64,000 nucleotides of DNA from SB11 sp943370295 (GTDB lineage Bacteria > Bacteroidota > Bacteroidia > UBA8524), in contig CALRQL020000004.1 in assembly GCA_943370295.1 (NCBI GenBank), positions 62,001 through 126,000 on the forward strand, read 5' to 3'. Within the stretch, counting starts at the first letter, position 1. Every line of letters begins with the position of its first letter. Position numbers and translations under genes: made by a program. Positions 9,001 through 16,766 of this stretch are shown here, piece by piece. Below the pieces are notes generated by a model that was given only the letters and a program-made list of their open reading frames with translations, did no database searches and was not told where the DNA came from.

Positions 9001-10444
9001 CGGTACTTGCTGCCCATTTTGAATAATCTTTCAGGTAAAATTCTTTTACTTTCTTTTCATCGCAATACTGTTTAATTTTTTGCAAGGGGTTGTAGGCAAG
9101 CATTCCTTGCAGTTTTTCGTAACGGTATTCTTTAAAGAAATTGTATGAATAGAAGGTGGCAGCTTCGTCCTTCAAAATCATTTTAATATCAATCTTGGGT
9201 TCTTTTATGTTCCAGGTAATCACATCCGCATGGATTTCCATGTTGTGATAATTGTCTATAAAAGGTGCCCTAAACAAAGGCTCCGAGCCGCGGGTAATTG
9301 TTACCCTTTCATCGGCTACCTGATAGTTAAAGTTTACGCGGGGGTGGAAAATAGTGGTTCCTGAATCTAAGAAAATGGTAACAGAAGCATCGTCGGTTAC
9401 TACTTTTTCGTTTTTAAATACAAACAACTCTTCGCCCGAAACCTTCAATACCAAACGGTTTTTATAGTAATAGCGGAAGGTAGCGGGGTTTTTCTCATCA
9501 CCGCTGGCAAGTATCTTGGCTCCGTGTTGGGCATAACCGCCCACATAGCGCACGTTTTCAACAAATTTGTTGATGATAAGGTCTTTTCTGTAGGAGGTGA
9601 AACGAGGATAGCTGGCTTTTTCAGCACTGCTCACTTGGTCCATTATCTTTTCATCCAAATGTCCAAATACTTCACCGGGCAAGTATTCGCTATTGTAAAA
9701 TTTTACTGAATCAGCTCGGTATTCGCCACGTTCAAAATTAATGGCGTACTTATCCAGTTTGGCAAAGCACACTTTGGGGTCAAGTGCAGCTCTTTCCCAA
9801 GATACATTTCCGCCTTTTCCTTCCCAGGTAAGGTCGTCCATAAAAAAGGTGCCTTTGGTTTCATACAAGAAGCCTGAGTCACGCGGGCTAACACATTTAA
9901 TATCTGTTTTGGCAAAAGTGGCCGTTGGTCTGCCGTTTGTTTCTACAAAATCAAAGTCTTTTGAGAGTATATACCAGGTGCGTGTTTTAGTATTGCTACT
10001 TGCGCCATTTTGAAGCAACCCCAACGATATTTCAATAAACAAAGCCAAGTCACGTCCCTTTTTGCTATAGTAAGAGCGTACTAATTTGTCCCACTTCATG
10101 TGGTGGCTTTCCATCTTGCCTTCGTTTACAAAGGCAATCACTGTGTTCAAGAAGTTTTCAAAGTCGGGGTTGGGGCGCAACTTCTTGTCAAGCATTTCAT
10201 TACAAGTAATTATTATGCGTTGCAAGTTGTCGTCGGGAATGCTTTTGGCCGCCCACTTTGCCTTAAATGCTTCAAAAACCAACTTACCGCTTTCGTTGCG
10301 GTCTTTGGTCATAAAAGCCTCCAATTCCTTCATAAAGGTTTCGGGCTCTCTGCCAAAGCTTTTTTGGGCATTGGCGGTTTTTGAAAATGTAATAAGTGCA
10401 GCTAAAAATAAAAACGCGGTTATACTTTTATAAAACTTCATCAT
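6071..10444 (-). CDS. Giant secreted protein of unknown function (1457 aa)
   Basis: A 1457-aa protein with a signal peptide (hydrophobic residues 8-21, cleavage near TANAQ). No catalytic motif was recognised. It is dominated by beta-strand-like repeats of the form 'YGEGNVNFG', 'KLEGKVRAG', 'FEFFGKGFSF' and 'FKAEGNFGLS', with many alternating hydrophobic/polar stretches; the pattern recalls OstA/LptA-type or AsmA-like periplasmic beta-scaffolds, but that is only an impression. The N-terminal 200 residues look helical. The gene overlaps prmA by 17 bases and runs six bases from plsY, so it is tightly held in a housekeeping operon. I recognise it only as a conserved-looking envelope protein of Bacteroidota. 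Confidence 0.8.
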   Translation of the reverse strand: MMKFYKSITAFLFLAALITFSKTANAQKSFGREPETFMKELEAFMTKDRNESGKLVFEAFKAKWAAKSIPDDNLQRIIITCNEMLDKKLRPNPDFENFLNTVIAFVNEGKMESHHMKWDKLVRSYYSKKGRDLALFIEISLGLLQNGASSNTKTRTWYILSKDFDFVETNGRPTATFAKTDIKCVSPRDSGFLYETKGTFFMDDLTWEGKGGNVSWERAALDPKVCFAKLDKYAINFERGEYRADSVKFYNSEYLPGEVFGHLDEKIMDQVSSAEKASYPRFTSYRKDLIINKFVENVRYVGGYAQHGAKILASGDEKNPATFRYYYKNRLVLKVSGEELFVFKNEKVVTDDASVTIFLDSGTTIFHPRVNFNYQVADERVTITRGSEPLFRAPFIDNYHNMEIHADVITWNIKEPKIDIKMILKDEAATFYSYNFFKEYRYEKLQGMLAYNPLQKIKQYCDEKKVKEFYLKDYSKWAASTVDNLIPQFITLHDAGFIKYYGPSQFVQIYEKTFNYVNSHFGRTDYDVISFQSVIGGLPNASINLENFDMKIEGVPQVKFSDSQTVFVIPTEQRFTLRGNREMKLEGKVRAGRFEFFGKGFSFNYQKFTIDMNNVDSMRLFFPDENNNLVKVNSVLQDISGTLFIDQQYNKSGLKEYSEYPIFKSNKGSKVYYDYYTTFGGVYKRSNFYFSVDPFTIDSLDNFSRSGLRFPGTFTSADIFPEMRETLVLMDDYSLGFIKTATLPMYRGTGNTTMTMNLSNKGLFGTGEISFAGSVTKSDKFTLFPDSTNGFSESFDLKESTLNPGVKGKNVYTHWEPYNDRMSQFTIDEPMSLYTDAKFFGEYILGKKGSKANGDMHFNDAILGSRNMSLGQKKFNADTSTLVIKSIDTSKYAFRAINVKADVNMEKRIGDFKALGDGANSEFPYNSYKGSLNEFKWDIKAKTLRFIAPPGTPEEKQYFVSTNGAQDSLNFMSKDALYDLKDFVLYANKVPYINIADARAIPDSGKVVIRQYGAMDTLRKAKLLVDTANKYHTLYDCKLYVAGKYQYYGDGYYDYVDRSGKKNKILFNDVRAEKLTKQTVARGTINIPHDFTLSPRIKYRGDVILTGANRGLDFDGFFMADTEVDPPLTWWVRHRQIIAPDSVFLQVVEPKNDDKKDLFTGFCVANDTALMYSNIFSRKRNYSDGEILNVNKGVFFYDDAAGEFIYADSQKLYANSPKGNYFSYNHKDGEMYGEGNVNFGVNTGELKMSTAGNVTHSLKDSSFEIKSILLLDFPFPEPALKRMFDQLVANGTGNISSNETEPFLEKALAEILDEKAFAKAKESIEKTGRVEPISELAKTLFFTDVDFVWSPKTKSFKAEGNFGLSNLGKDKLGKKMSVNIEIERKRSGDEITFYIESGSDDWYFFNYVRNKLYVLSTDNDFMNIIKENLEKYTKDTFSIGLATEQGRKKFLRSFETE

Positions 10445-11261
10445 AAGTAAAAATTGCGGCTGTCCAGTTATTAGTGGTCTTATTGCTTAACAGCCTGAAA
10501 CCAAATTTTATTGCGTGGTTTTTAATATCCTCTAGGTCGCTTTCATAAAAACCTGATACAATAAGCCTACCATTTTTTTCCATCATTCCGGCATAGTGGG
10601 CTATGTATTCAAGGTTAATGTTTTTGGTAATATTAGATAGGATGATGTCGTATTTCTCATGTTCAACATCCTCAATTTCGCCCAATACTACATGGGTACT
10701 TTGTACCTTGTTGCGTACGATGTTTTCTAGGGTGTTTTTATACGCCCACTCATCGTTATCAACAGCGGTAATCATTTTTGCACCCATTTTATAGGCAAGT
10801 ATGGCCAGCAAGCCTGAGCCGCAACCCATATCCAATACGGTTTTGCCTCTAAGATCTTTAACCAGCATCAGCTCCATCATTTGCGATGTAGTAGCATGGT
10901 GGCCTGTGCCGAAAGACATTTTAGGCTGTATGATAATCTCATACGGATATTGTGGTTTAGGCTCGTGGAAATCAGCACGGATGTAGCATTTATCAGCAAC
11001 TACCACCGATTGGTAGTTGCTTTCCCATGCTTCGTTCCAGTTTTTGTTTTCCATCATGCTTTTGCGGATGGCATCTTGGGGGATGTTGTAGTACTCAAGA
11101 ATAATCCTTAACTCTTCGGGGTCAAATTCTTCTTGCTCAACGTATCCTTTAATATGGTCTTCGTCTTGCAAAAAACTGTCAAAGCCCACTTCAGAGAGTT
11201 CGGCCATTAGTATTTCGCCCAATTCGGCGTTGCAGGGGATGTTGAATTCTAAGTATTGCAT
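10428..11261 (-). CDS. prmA: Ribosomal protein L11 methyltransferase PrmA
   Basis: A 277-aa SAM-dependent methyltransferase that trimethylates lysines of ribosomal protein L11. The C-terminal half has the class I motif VLDMGCGSGLLAILAYKMGA, the acidic motif AVDNDEWA and ILSNITKNIN (motif IV, N replacing the usual ANIL form). MSFGTGHHATT is a PrmA signature. The N-terminal substrate-recognition domain (about residues 1-60) is shorter than in E. coli, as is common in Bacteroidota. It overlaps tpiA by one base and the giant secreted protein gene by 17 bases. Confidence 0.92.
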   Translation of the reverse strand: MQYLEFNIPCNAELGEILMAELSEVGFDSFLQDEDHIKGYVEQEEFDPEELRIILEYYNIPQDAIRKSMMENKNWNEAWESNYQSVVVADKCYIRADFHEPKPQYPYEIIIQPKMSFGTGHHATTSQMMELMLVKDLRGKTVLDMGCGSGLLAILAYKMGAKMITAVDNDEWAYKNTLENIVRNKVQSTHVVLGEIEDVEHEKYDIILSNITKNINLEYIAHYAGMMEKNGRLIVSGFYESDLEDIKNHAIKFGFRLLSNKTTNNWTAAIFTYDEVL

Positions 11262-12022
11262 TAGCGGGCGGCTTTAATAATTTCGATAAAGTCGCGCGAT
11301 TTTAATGCAGCTCCGCCAATAAGGCCACCGTCAATGTCCGGTTGTGCCAATAGTTCAGCTGCATTTTCGGGTTTCATGCTTCCCCCGTATTGTATGGTAA
11401 TGCTTTGTGCCACTTCGTTTCCGTATTTTTTAGCAATAGTACTGCGTATAAATGCGTGTACTTCTTGCGCTTGTGAGCTGCTGGCAGTTACACCTGTGCC
11501 TATTGCCCACACAGGTTCGTATGCAATAACTACTTTTTTCATTTCATCAGCGTTAAGGTGGAATAACCCTTCGGTTATTTGTGTTTCGTTAACGTTGAAG
11601 TGTTCTCCTGCATTGCGTTGCTCAATGGTTTCGCCACAGCAATAAATAGGAGTAAGGTTGTGTTTAAGGGCTATATCTACCTTTTTGGCCAGTAGAGCAT
11701 TGGTTTCACCAAAATACTGACGACGTTCGCTATGACCAATTATCACATACGAGGCATTGTATGAAACCAACATACCCGCTGAAATTTCGCCTGTATATGC
11801 ACCGCTTTCGTGTTCGCTGCAATTTTGTGCGCCCAACTTAACGGCTGAGTTTTTTATAAGACTATAAGTACCGCTTAGGTGAACAAAAGGGGGGATAATT
11901 ACAACCTCAGCACCGTTGTTTATCTCATCACGGTGTATGTTCACTATTTCTGATACTAATCCTTGAGCCTCTTCGGCTGTTTTGTTCATTTTCCAGTTTC
12001 CGGCGATAATCGTTTTGCGCAT
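11261..12022 (-). CDS. tpiA: Triosephosphate isomerase
   Basis: A 253-aa (beta/alpha)8 glycolytic enzyme that interconverts dihydroxyacetone phosphate and glyceraldehyde 3-phosphate. Active-site residues are visible: K11 in GNWKMN, H97 in IIGHSERR and E169 in AYEPVWAIGTG; the phosphate-binding YGGSMKPEN and GGLIGGAAL loops are present. It is the first gene of a minus-strand operon that continues with prmA (TAATG overlap), the giant secreted protein, plsY and clpS. A weak -7-like TAACTTTA lies about 33 bases upstream. Confidence 0.97.
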   Translation of the reverse strand: MRKTIIAGNWKMNKTAEEAQGLVSEIVNIHRDEINNGAEVVIIPPFVHLSGTYSLIKNSAVKLGAQNCSEHESGAYTGEISAGMLVSYNASYVIIGHSERRQYFGETNALLAKKVDIALKHNLTPIYCCGETIEQRNAGEHFNVNETQITEGLFHLNADEMKKVVIAYEPVWAIGTGVTASSSQAQEVHAFIRSTIAKKYGNEVAQSITIQYGGSMKPENAAELLAQPDIDGGLIGGAALKSRDFIEIIKAAR

Positions 12023-12065
12023 CTATCTTTTAGTTTTAAGTTTTCAGTTTGTAGTTTAAAGTTAA
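12023..12065. repeat. Low-complexity AGTTTT-rich spacer
   Basis: Between tpiA and the upstream nucleotidyltransferase-like gene the sequence is built of degenerate copies of AGTTTT (TTTTAGTTTTAAGTTTTCAG, then TTTGTAGTTTAAAGTT). It looks like simple-sequence drift and partly covers the tpiA promoter area. Confidence 0.4.
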
Positions 12066-12122
12066 CATTCTGAGCATTGTTTTTATGGGCTTAATAAGCC
12101 AACATAAACGCTACTCATGAAA

Positions 12123-13319
12123 TTATTTAGCGTTCTCCCAAAATCTGTCTTCTTTGGTTTGGTTAAACACTTCAGTAAGCATTGCTTTTTCGTCATCGGT
12201 AAGGGTTTTCCCCCTGCGTTGGTACACCAGCTCGGCAGTTTCAAATACTTTAGCAGGCAGGTAGGTTTCAAACCCATGTGCGCCGCCCCATGCAAAATCA
12301 GGTATAAAATTGCGGGGGAAGCCTGCTCCGAAAATATTGGCACAAATTCCCACCACTGTACCTGTATTAAACATGGTGTTTATACCGCACTTGCTATGGT
12401 CGCCCATAATAAGCCCGCAAAACTGCAAGCCTGTTTTTTTAAAGCGTTTGCTTTCGTAATCCCACAGTTTCACCTCGGCGTAATTGTTTTTTAGGTTGCT
12501 ATTGTTGGTATCGGCTCCCAAATTACACCAGTAGCCCAATACACTATCGCCTAAAAAGCCGTCGTGGCCTTTGTTGCTGTATCCCATAATTACACTGCGG
12601 GTTACTTCGCCTCCAACTTTACTATGCGGACCAACGGTGGTTGGGCCGTAAATTTTAGTATTTAGTTTAAGTTGTGAGTGGTCGCAAAGGGCAAACGGGC
12701 CGCGTATGCTGCTGCCTTCCATTACTTCTGCATCAGGGCCAATGTATATAGGGCCTGTGCTTGCATTAAGGTTGGCGCACTCTACGATAGCACTTTCTTC
12801 AATAAATATATTTTCAGGGGCAATTACCCTGTTAGTATCGCTAATGGCTTTGCTTTTGCGTCCTTCGGTTAGCAGTTTAAAGTCAGAACGAAGTGCTTTA
12901 TCATTCAGCATAAACACATCGTGTGTGGCTTTAATTTCAAGCGCACCGTAAAATTCACGTTTATTGGCAGGGGTGAAGGTATTTGCATCAAAGCCTTCTC
13001 CGTCGGCTTGGTTAAGCCTTGCAGCTATTAATGAGCCATTACTGTAAAGTGCTTCGCCAATAGTAAGGGCTGTAATTTCTTTTGCCAATTCGGTATCGGC
13101 AATTACCCCACCATTGATAAACCAGTTATCAGCACTCAACTGTATCGGGAATAAGGTTGAAAGATACGGTTGGGTTTTATAGCTGATGGTGGCTTGGGTA
13201 AGGTGTTTCCACCTTTCAGCAGCAGTCAATATACCTACCCTTAGTTCACCCATAGGGCGTGTAAAAGTAAGTGGAAGCAGGTTAATGCGTTGTTTGGTAT
13301 CGAAAAGGATAATATTCAT
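12123..13319 (-). CDS. Sugar nucleotidyltransferase-like protein (GlmU/GlgC-type, left-handed beta-helix)
   Basis: A 398-aa protein related to sugar-1-phosphate nucleotidyltransferases. It begins MNIILFDTKQR and keeps the TFTRPMGELRVG segment, a degenerate version of the LaGG.GtRlxPLT loop. The C-terminal half has hexapeptide repeats (for example IYGPTTVGPHSKVGGEVTRSVIMG) forming a left-handed beta-helix. The frame is open back to 13364, but the first 15 codons cover the rpmE2 terminator, so the ATG at 13319 is preferred. The altered nucleotide loop makes the catalytic activity uncertain. It lies 100 bases upstream of tpiA. Confidence 0.8.
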   Translation of the reverse strand: MNIILFDTKQRINLLPLTFTRPMGELRVGILTAAERWKHLTQATISYKTQPYLSTLFPIQLSADNWFINGGVIADTELAKEITALTIGEALYSNGSLIAARLNQADGEGFDANTFTPANKREFYGALEIKATHDVFMLNDKALRSDFKLLTEGRKSKAISDTNRVIAPENIFIEESAIVECANLNASTGPIYIGPDAEVMEGSSIRGPFALCDHSQLKLNTKIYGPTTVGPHSKVGGEVTRSVIMGYSNKGHDGFLGDSVLGYWCNLGADTNNSNLKNNYAEVKLWDYESKRFKKTGLQFCGLIMGDHSKCGINTMFNTGTVVGICANIFGAGFPRNFIPDFAWGGAHGFETYLPAKVFETAELVYQRRGKTLTDDEKAMLTEVFNQTKEDRFWENAK

Positions 13320-13338
13320 CGGGCTACAATAATAAAAA

Positions 13339-13360
13339 AGCCCCTGATATTTCAGGGGCT
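13339..13360 (-). terminator. rpmE2 intrinsic terminator
   Basis: AGCCCCTGA (13339-13347) and TCAGGGGCT (13352-13360) form a perfect 9-bp stem with a TATT loop. Read on the minus strand it is followed by TTTTTTATT. It lies about 31 bases after the rpmE2 stop and argues against the longer reading of the next gene. Confidence 0.9.
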
Positions 13361-13391
13361 TCAATATTATGAAATAAGTTTAAAACGAAAC

Positions 13392-13640
13392 TTATTTTTT
13401 AGCGTAACGTTTGCGGAATTTGTCGATACGTCCTGCTGTGTCTATCAAGTTTGATTTACCAGTAAAGAAAGGGTGCGATTTGTATGAAATCTCCAATTTG
13501 TACAAAGGGTATTCGTTACCGTCTTCCCATACAATGGTATCGCGGGTTTCAACAGTAGAACGGGTCATAAAGGCATAGTCGCAAGACATATCTTTAAACA
13601 CAACCTTGCGGTAATTTTTTGGATGTATATCAGCTTTCAT
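13392..13640 (-). CDS. rpmE2: 50S ribosomal protein L31, type B
   Basis: An 82-aa large-subunit ribosomal protein, with MKADIHPKNYRKVVFKD at the start and EISYKSHPFFTGK in the middle. It lacks the CxxC zinc-binding pair of type A L31, so it is the zinc-independent type B form that is standard in Bacteroidota. It has its own promoter and terminator, so it is a single-gene unit. Confidence 0.96.
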   Translation of the reverse strand: MKADIHPKNYRKVVFKDMSCDYAFMTRSTVETRDTIVWEDGNEYPLYKLEISYKSHPFFTGKSNLIDTAGRIDKFRKRYAKK

Positions 13641-13670
13641 CGTATTATACTTTCAGTTTTAAAAGGACGG

Positions 13671-13678
13671 CAAAGGTA
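13671..13678 (-). promoter_or_regulatory. rpmE2 -7 promoter element
   Basis: Minus-strand TACCTTTG, a perfect TAnnTTTG box, with a TTTG (13702-13699) 20 bases further upstream. The predicted leader is about 27 bases. Confidence 0.65.
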
Positions 13679-13749
13679 ATAATATTTTTAATGCAAAACA
13701 AAAAGTGTTTGGTTTTATGTTTTGAACTACAACAAATATACGAGCGTTT

Positions 13750-14532
13750 TCATAAGAATAAAGGATTATCATCTCCCCAGCTCTCTATAAAAGAAGCTTT
13801 TTCCATAGCATTCACGCTAAACTTCCAAAACCGCCAACTAATACATCCGCTTGGGCAATCGTCCCAGCCATATCCAAAAGTATACAAGGTATGCGTAGCA
13901 GTACGTTCTACTAAAACTTGCAAATTCGTTCCACCAAATTGAGGAAGTGGTACAGCGGAATATACCAGTCCCGTTTGTTTTAGTTTTTTTGCCATTGCTA
14001 CTGTGTTTAGCGGAAGGCACGCCGAAAACGTAAAGGTATATTTTATATCGCCTGTACCGGGCGGGTAAGGTTCTGCAGAAGTTTTGTGGGTACTAAAATT
14101 GTACTTGGCCAATAAACTATCTATGGGTGAACATTGATGGGTAATGGAATAATACCTCAATTTATCAGTGCAGGGTGTTTTGGGTGCTTCTACCGTTAAC
14201 ATCCGCAATACATCATTACGGAAGTATTTATGGATTTGAGCCATGTTAAAAACGGTGTCAGACTCTTTATCGTTTAATTGGCTGATGGCTGTTAAATTGT
14301 CGGTGGTTTTGTCTAACAGTTTTGCAGGCAATAACACATTATTATAATCAGGGTGAGAAGTATCTGTTGTTACTGTTTCAAACACCAATTGCATGGCCAA
14401 TAAACGCAAGGTGTGTGTTTGCTCCATAATCTCGGTACAACCAAGTGTTTTTTGGGGAATGGGCTCTACGTCCTTTTTTTGGCAAGCGAAAAAGAGCGTT
14501 ACTAGAAGTAGCAGGGGGTAAATTTTTGCCAT
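13750..14532 (-). CDS. Hypothetical lipoprotein
   Basis: A 260-aa protein with a lipoprotein signal: MAKIYPLLLLVTLFFACQKKD, C18 being the lipidated cysteine. The ATG at 14532 is preferred over an upstream in-frame GTG at 14541 because it gives a standard signal peptide. Five further cysteines in the mature part could form disulfides. The C-terminal half contains GYGWDDCPSGCISWRFWKF. No family is recognised. It follows another small exported protein (56-base gap) and the GH3-like gene, all on the minus strand. Confidence 0.7.
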   Translation of the reverse strand: MAKIYPLLLLVTLFFACQKKDVEPIPQKTLGCTEIMEQTHTLRLLAMQLVFETVTTDTSHPDYNNVLLPAKLLDKTTDNLTAISQLNDKESDTVFNMAQIHKYFRNDVLRMLTVEAPKTPCTDKLRYYSITHQCSPIDSLLAKYNFSTHKTSAEPYPPGTGDIKYTFTFSACLPLNTVAMAKKLKQTGLVYSAVPLPQFGGTNLQVLVERTATHTLYTFGYGWDDCPSGCISWRFWKFSVNAMEKASFIESWGDDNPLFL

Positions 14533-14588
14533 AACTAACACATTTAACGTATAGTTGGCAGGCAGGGTTTAAAGCAAAGGATAAAAAT

Positions 14589-14993
14589 TTATTGGACTTT
14601 ATCCAGCTTCACCATCCATAGTTTTACTGATGCACCGTTTCCCGAAGCGTGATAAAAGCAAGAGTCTCCGCGAGTTTCCAATATTTTTGTTTTTACCTTT
14701 TTTGGAAGCATATACACCATGCTCTTGGGGTAACAGTCAATAAAGTCAAGTGTGTATTCGCAATCGCTGGTCCACTTTATTTTATACGTAGTCCATTTGT
14801 TTGTGCCGTGTATTATTTCTTTTTGGATGCTGTCGTTTCGCTCCAAAATGTAATACCCTTCGGGCTCACTTTTGTCTCCTGTGCCAAAACGCCCTGTGTG
14901 AAAGTAAACGCAGTTCTTTTCTGTTTGATTAGAATGTATGTATGTAAATGAAGCGATGGGCAACACGGCCAACAATAGCAACAGGTACTTCAT
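14589..14993 (-). CDS. Small exported protein of unknown function
   Basis: A 134-aa protein with an N-terminal hydrophobic signal (residues 3-17). The mature part begins NCVYFHTGRFGTGDKSEPEG and has repeated aromatic and charged residues and four cysteines. I recognise no enzyme family. Its start is two bases from the stop of the GH3-family gene, so it is very likely cotranscribed with it. Confidence 0.65.
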   Translation of the reverse strand: MKYLLLLLAVLPIASFTYIHSNQTEKNCVYFHTGRFGTGDKSEPEGYYILERNDSIQKEIIHGTNKWTTYKIKWTSDCEYTLDFIDCYPKSMVYMLPKKVKTKILETRGDSCFYHASGNGASVKLWMVKLDKVQ

Positions 14994-14995
14994 TG

Positions 14996-16495
14996 TTAGG
15001 ATTGAGAAGACAGTTCAGTGAGTTTATCAGCTATTTTTCGGTCGTTGCTCAAGCGTGGTACTTTATTTTGTCCGCCTAATTTACCCTCGGCCTTCATGTA
15101 ATTAATAAAGGTGTTTTTGGGTACGCTGTTAAGTTTTAAAGGCAGCAGGATATTACCCACTATCAAATCGTAGTAATACACGTTTTTCTTTTGCAGGGCT
15201 TCGTCCACTTTTTTTGCAAAGGCAGCTAAGTCTTTAGGCTCAGTACCAAACTCCACAAACCACTCGTGGTAGCTTTGTCCTTTAGTTTGCGAAACGTAGG
15301 GAGCTACCGTAAACTCAATCACATCTACACCTTCTTCGGCAGCCACGCTCATAAGCGCGTGTTCTACTTCTTCGCCAATTACGTGTTCGCCAAAGGCTGA
15401 TATAAAGTGTTTTATACGACCTGTAACCACCAAACGGTAGGGAGCAGTGCTCACAAATTTTACCGTATCGCCAATGCTATAGCCCCAAAGCCCCGCATTG
15501 GTGTTTAATATCACTGCATAGTTAACGCCCACTTGAACGTCTTTAAGACTGATGCGGGTGGGGTTTTCGTCAAAATATTCAGCCGTTGGGATAAACTCAA
15601 AAAAGATACCCTCGTTTAGTACCAGCAACAAGCCTTCTTCTTTCTGACTGTCTTGAAATGCTATAAACCCTTCTGATGCAGGGTAAGTTTCAATCGTGTC
15701 AATTTGTTTGCCTATGCTGTCAATCAGTTTTTTGCGGTAGGGTTCAAAGTTTACACCGCCATACACAAACACGCTGAAGTTTGGGAAAATGTCTTTAATC
15801 TTTTTGCCTGTTTTCTCGGTCAGTTTATCAAAATACATCTGTACCCAAGGCGGAATACCGCTAATAAGCGTCATGTCCTTATTCACGGTTTCGCCCACAA
15901 TAGCATCTACTTTGGTTTCCCAATCGTCAATGCAGTTAGTTGTGTAGCTGGGTAGTTGGTTACGGCGCAGGTACTGAGGCACGTGGTGGTTTACTATACC
16001 CGATAGGCGACCTGTGAAAATGCCGTTCTTTTTATCTAACTCAGGGCTGCCCGATAAGAAAATCAAACCGCCGTCAATAAAGGCTGCATTTCCGGTTTCG
16101 TTTATATACATCAACAACGCATTGCGGGCGCAGTTAATGTGGTTGGGCATACTTTCTTTACTGATGGGGATATATTTTACCCCCGATGTAGTGCCCGATG
16201 TTTTTGACAGGTATAAAGGTTTCCCTTTCCAAGTTACGTTTTCCTCGCCGGCTACTACACGCTCCAAGTAGGGACGCAGAGCTTCGTAATCACGCACGGG
16301 TACTTGTTTTTTAAACTGCTCGTAAGTAGTATTTGCCGTGATACCGTGGTCTCGGCCAAAGGCTGTTTGCGCCAATACGGCCATGTGGCTGCTAAATACC
16401 TTTTGTTGGGTTTCAACAGGTTGCGAGGCCCATTTTTTAATTTGCTTGCTAACAATGGCTGCCAGCGGTTTGGCAAGTATCGACTTAATTCCCAT
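14996..16495 (-). CDS. GH3-family acyl-acid adenylating enzyme
   Basis: A 499-aa member of the GH3 (auxin-responsive promoter) family, part of the ANL adenylating superfamily. The ATP-binding motif SKTSGTTSGVKYIPIS is at about residues 107-122, YGGVNFEPY and YPASEGFIAFQD are the second and third nucleotide motifs, and GLWGYSIGDTVKF precedes the hinge. Plant GH3 enzymes join amino acids to jasmonate or auxin; bacterial versions are largely uncharacterised. The substrate here is unknown. Two small exported protein genes follow directly. A -7-like TAACTTCG lies nine bases before the ATG. Confidence 0.9.
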   Translation of the reverse strand: MGIKSILAKPLAAIVSKQIKKWASQPVETQQKVFSSHMAVLAQTAFGRDHGITANTTYEQFKKQVPVRDYEALRPYLERVVAGEENVTWKGKPLYLSKTSGTTSGVKYIPISKESMPNHINCARNALLMYINETGNAAFIDGGLIFLSGSPELDKKNGIFTGRLSGIVNHHVPQYLRRNQLPSYTTNCIDDWETKVDAIVGETVNKDMTLISGIPPWVQMYFDKLTEKTGKKIKDIFPNFSVFVYGGVNFEPYRKKLIDSIGKQIDTIETYPASEGFIAFQDSQKEEGLLLVLNEGIFFEFIPTAEYFDENPTRISLKDVQVGVNYAVILNTNAGLWGYSIGDTVKFVSTAPYRLVVTGRIKHFISAFGEHVIGEEVEHALMSVAAEEGVDVIEFTVAPYVSQTKGQSYHEWFVEFGTEPKDLAAFAKKVDEALQKKNVYYYDLIVGNILLPLKLNSVPKNTFINYMKAEGKLGGQNKVPRLSNDRKIADKLTELSSQS

Positions 16496-16504
16496 ACGTG
16501 GTTG

Positions 16505-16512
16505 CGAAGTTA
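16505..16512 (-). promoter_or_regulatory. -7-like element of the GH3 gene
   Basis: Minus-strand TAACTTCG (one change from TAnnTTTG), nine bases before the ATG at 16495. This would give a leader of about five bases. Confidence 0.4.
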
Positions 16513-16621
16513 GGTGTTTACACTAAAACCCAATATTGAAAAATAGAGTTGGATGATGCGGTAAAATCGATATTGTTTCAAAAGTCAGATAGGTAGCTGA
16601 ACATATTATTTATATTGCTGC

Positions 16622-16674
16622 AAAGGCACTAAGACGCAAAGGGCAATAGTTTGTTGACTTGGTGTCTTAGTGTC
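16622..16674. repeat. Degenerate inverted repeat with CACTAAGAC arms
   Basis: CACTAAGAC (16627-16635) and its exact complement GTCTTAGTG (16664-16672) bracket a 28-base loop. The surrounding wording (GCAAAGGCACTAAGACGCAAAG ... TTGGTGTCTTAGTGTC, given in parts) resembles an intergenic repeat that recurs in many Bacteroidota and neighbouring phyla. It lies between divergently oriented genes, so it is not an obvious terminator. Confidence 0.45.
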
Positions 16675-16766
16675 TAAAGAAAAAGAAGTCTACTTTGTCA
16701 TGTATTGAATTTAATTTAATAACAAAATATAGCGAGTAACGTTTATTGAACTATAATCCATAGAGA

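Noticed and set aside
6291..10433. Several plus-strand frames opposite the 1457-aa gene
   Set aside because: All are short, overlap one another, and are explained by the codon use of the opposite strand.
12083..12343. 86-codon frame at the end of the nucleotidyltransferase-like gene
   Set aside because: Shadow frame; the main gene has clear hexapeptide repeats through this stretch.
13320..13364. N-terminal extension of the nucleotidyltransferase-like gene
   Set aside because: It runs through the rpmE2 terminator hairpin; the ATG at 13319 has the conserved start MNIILFD.
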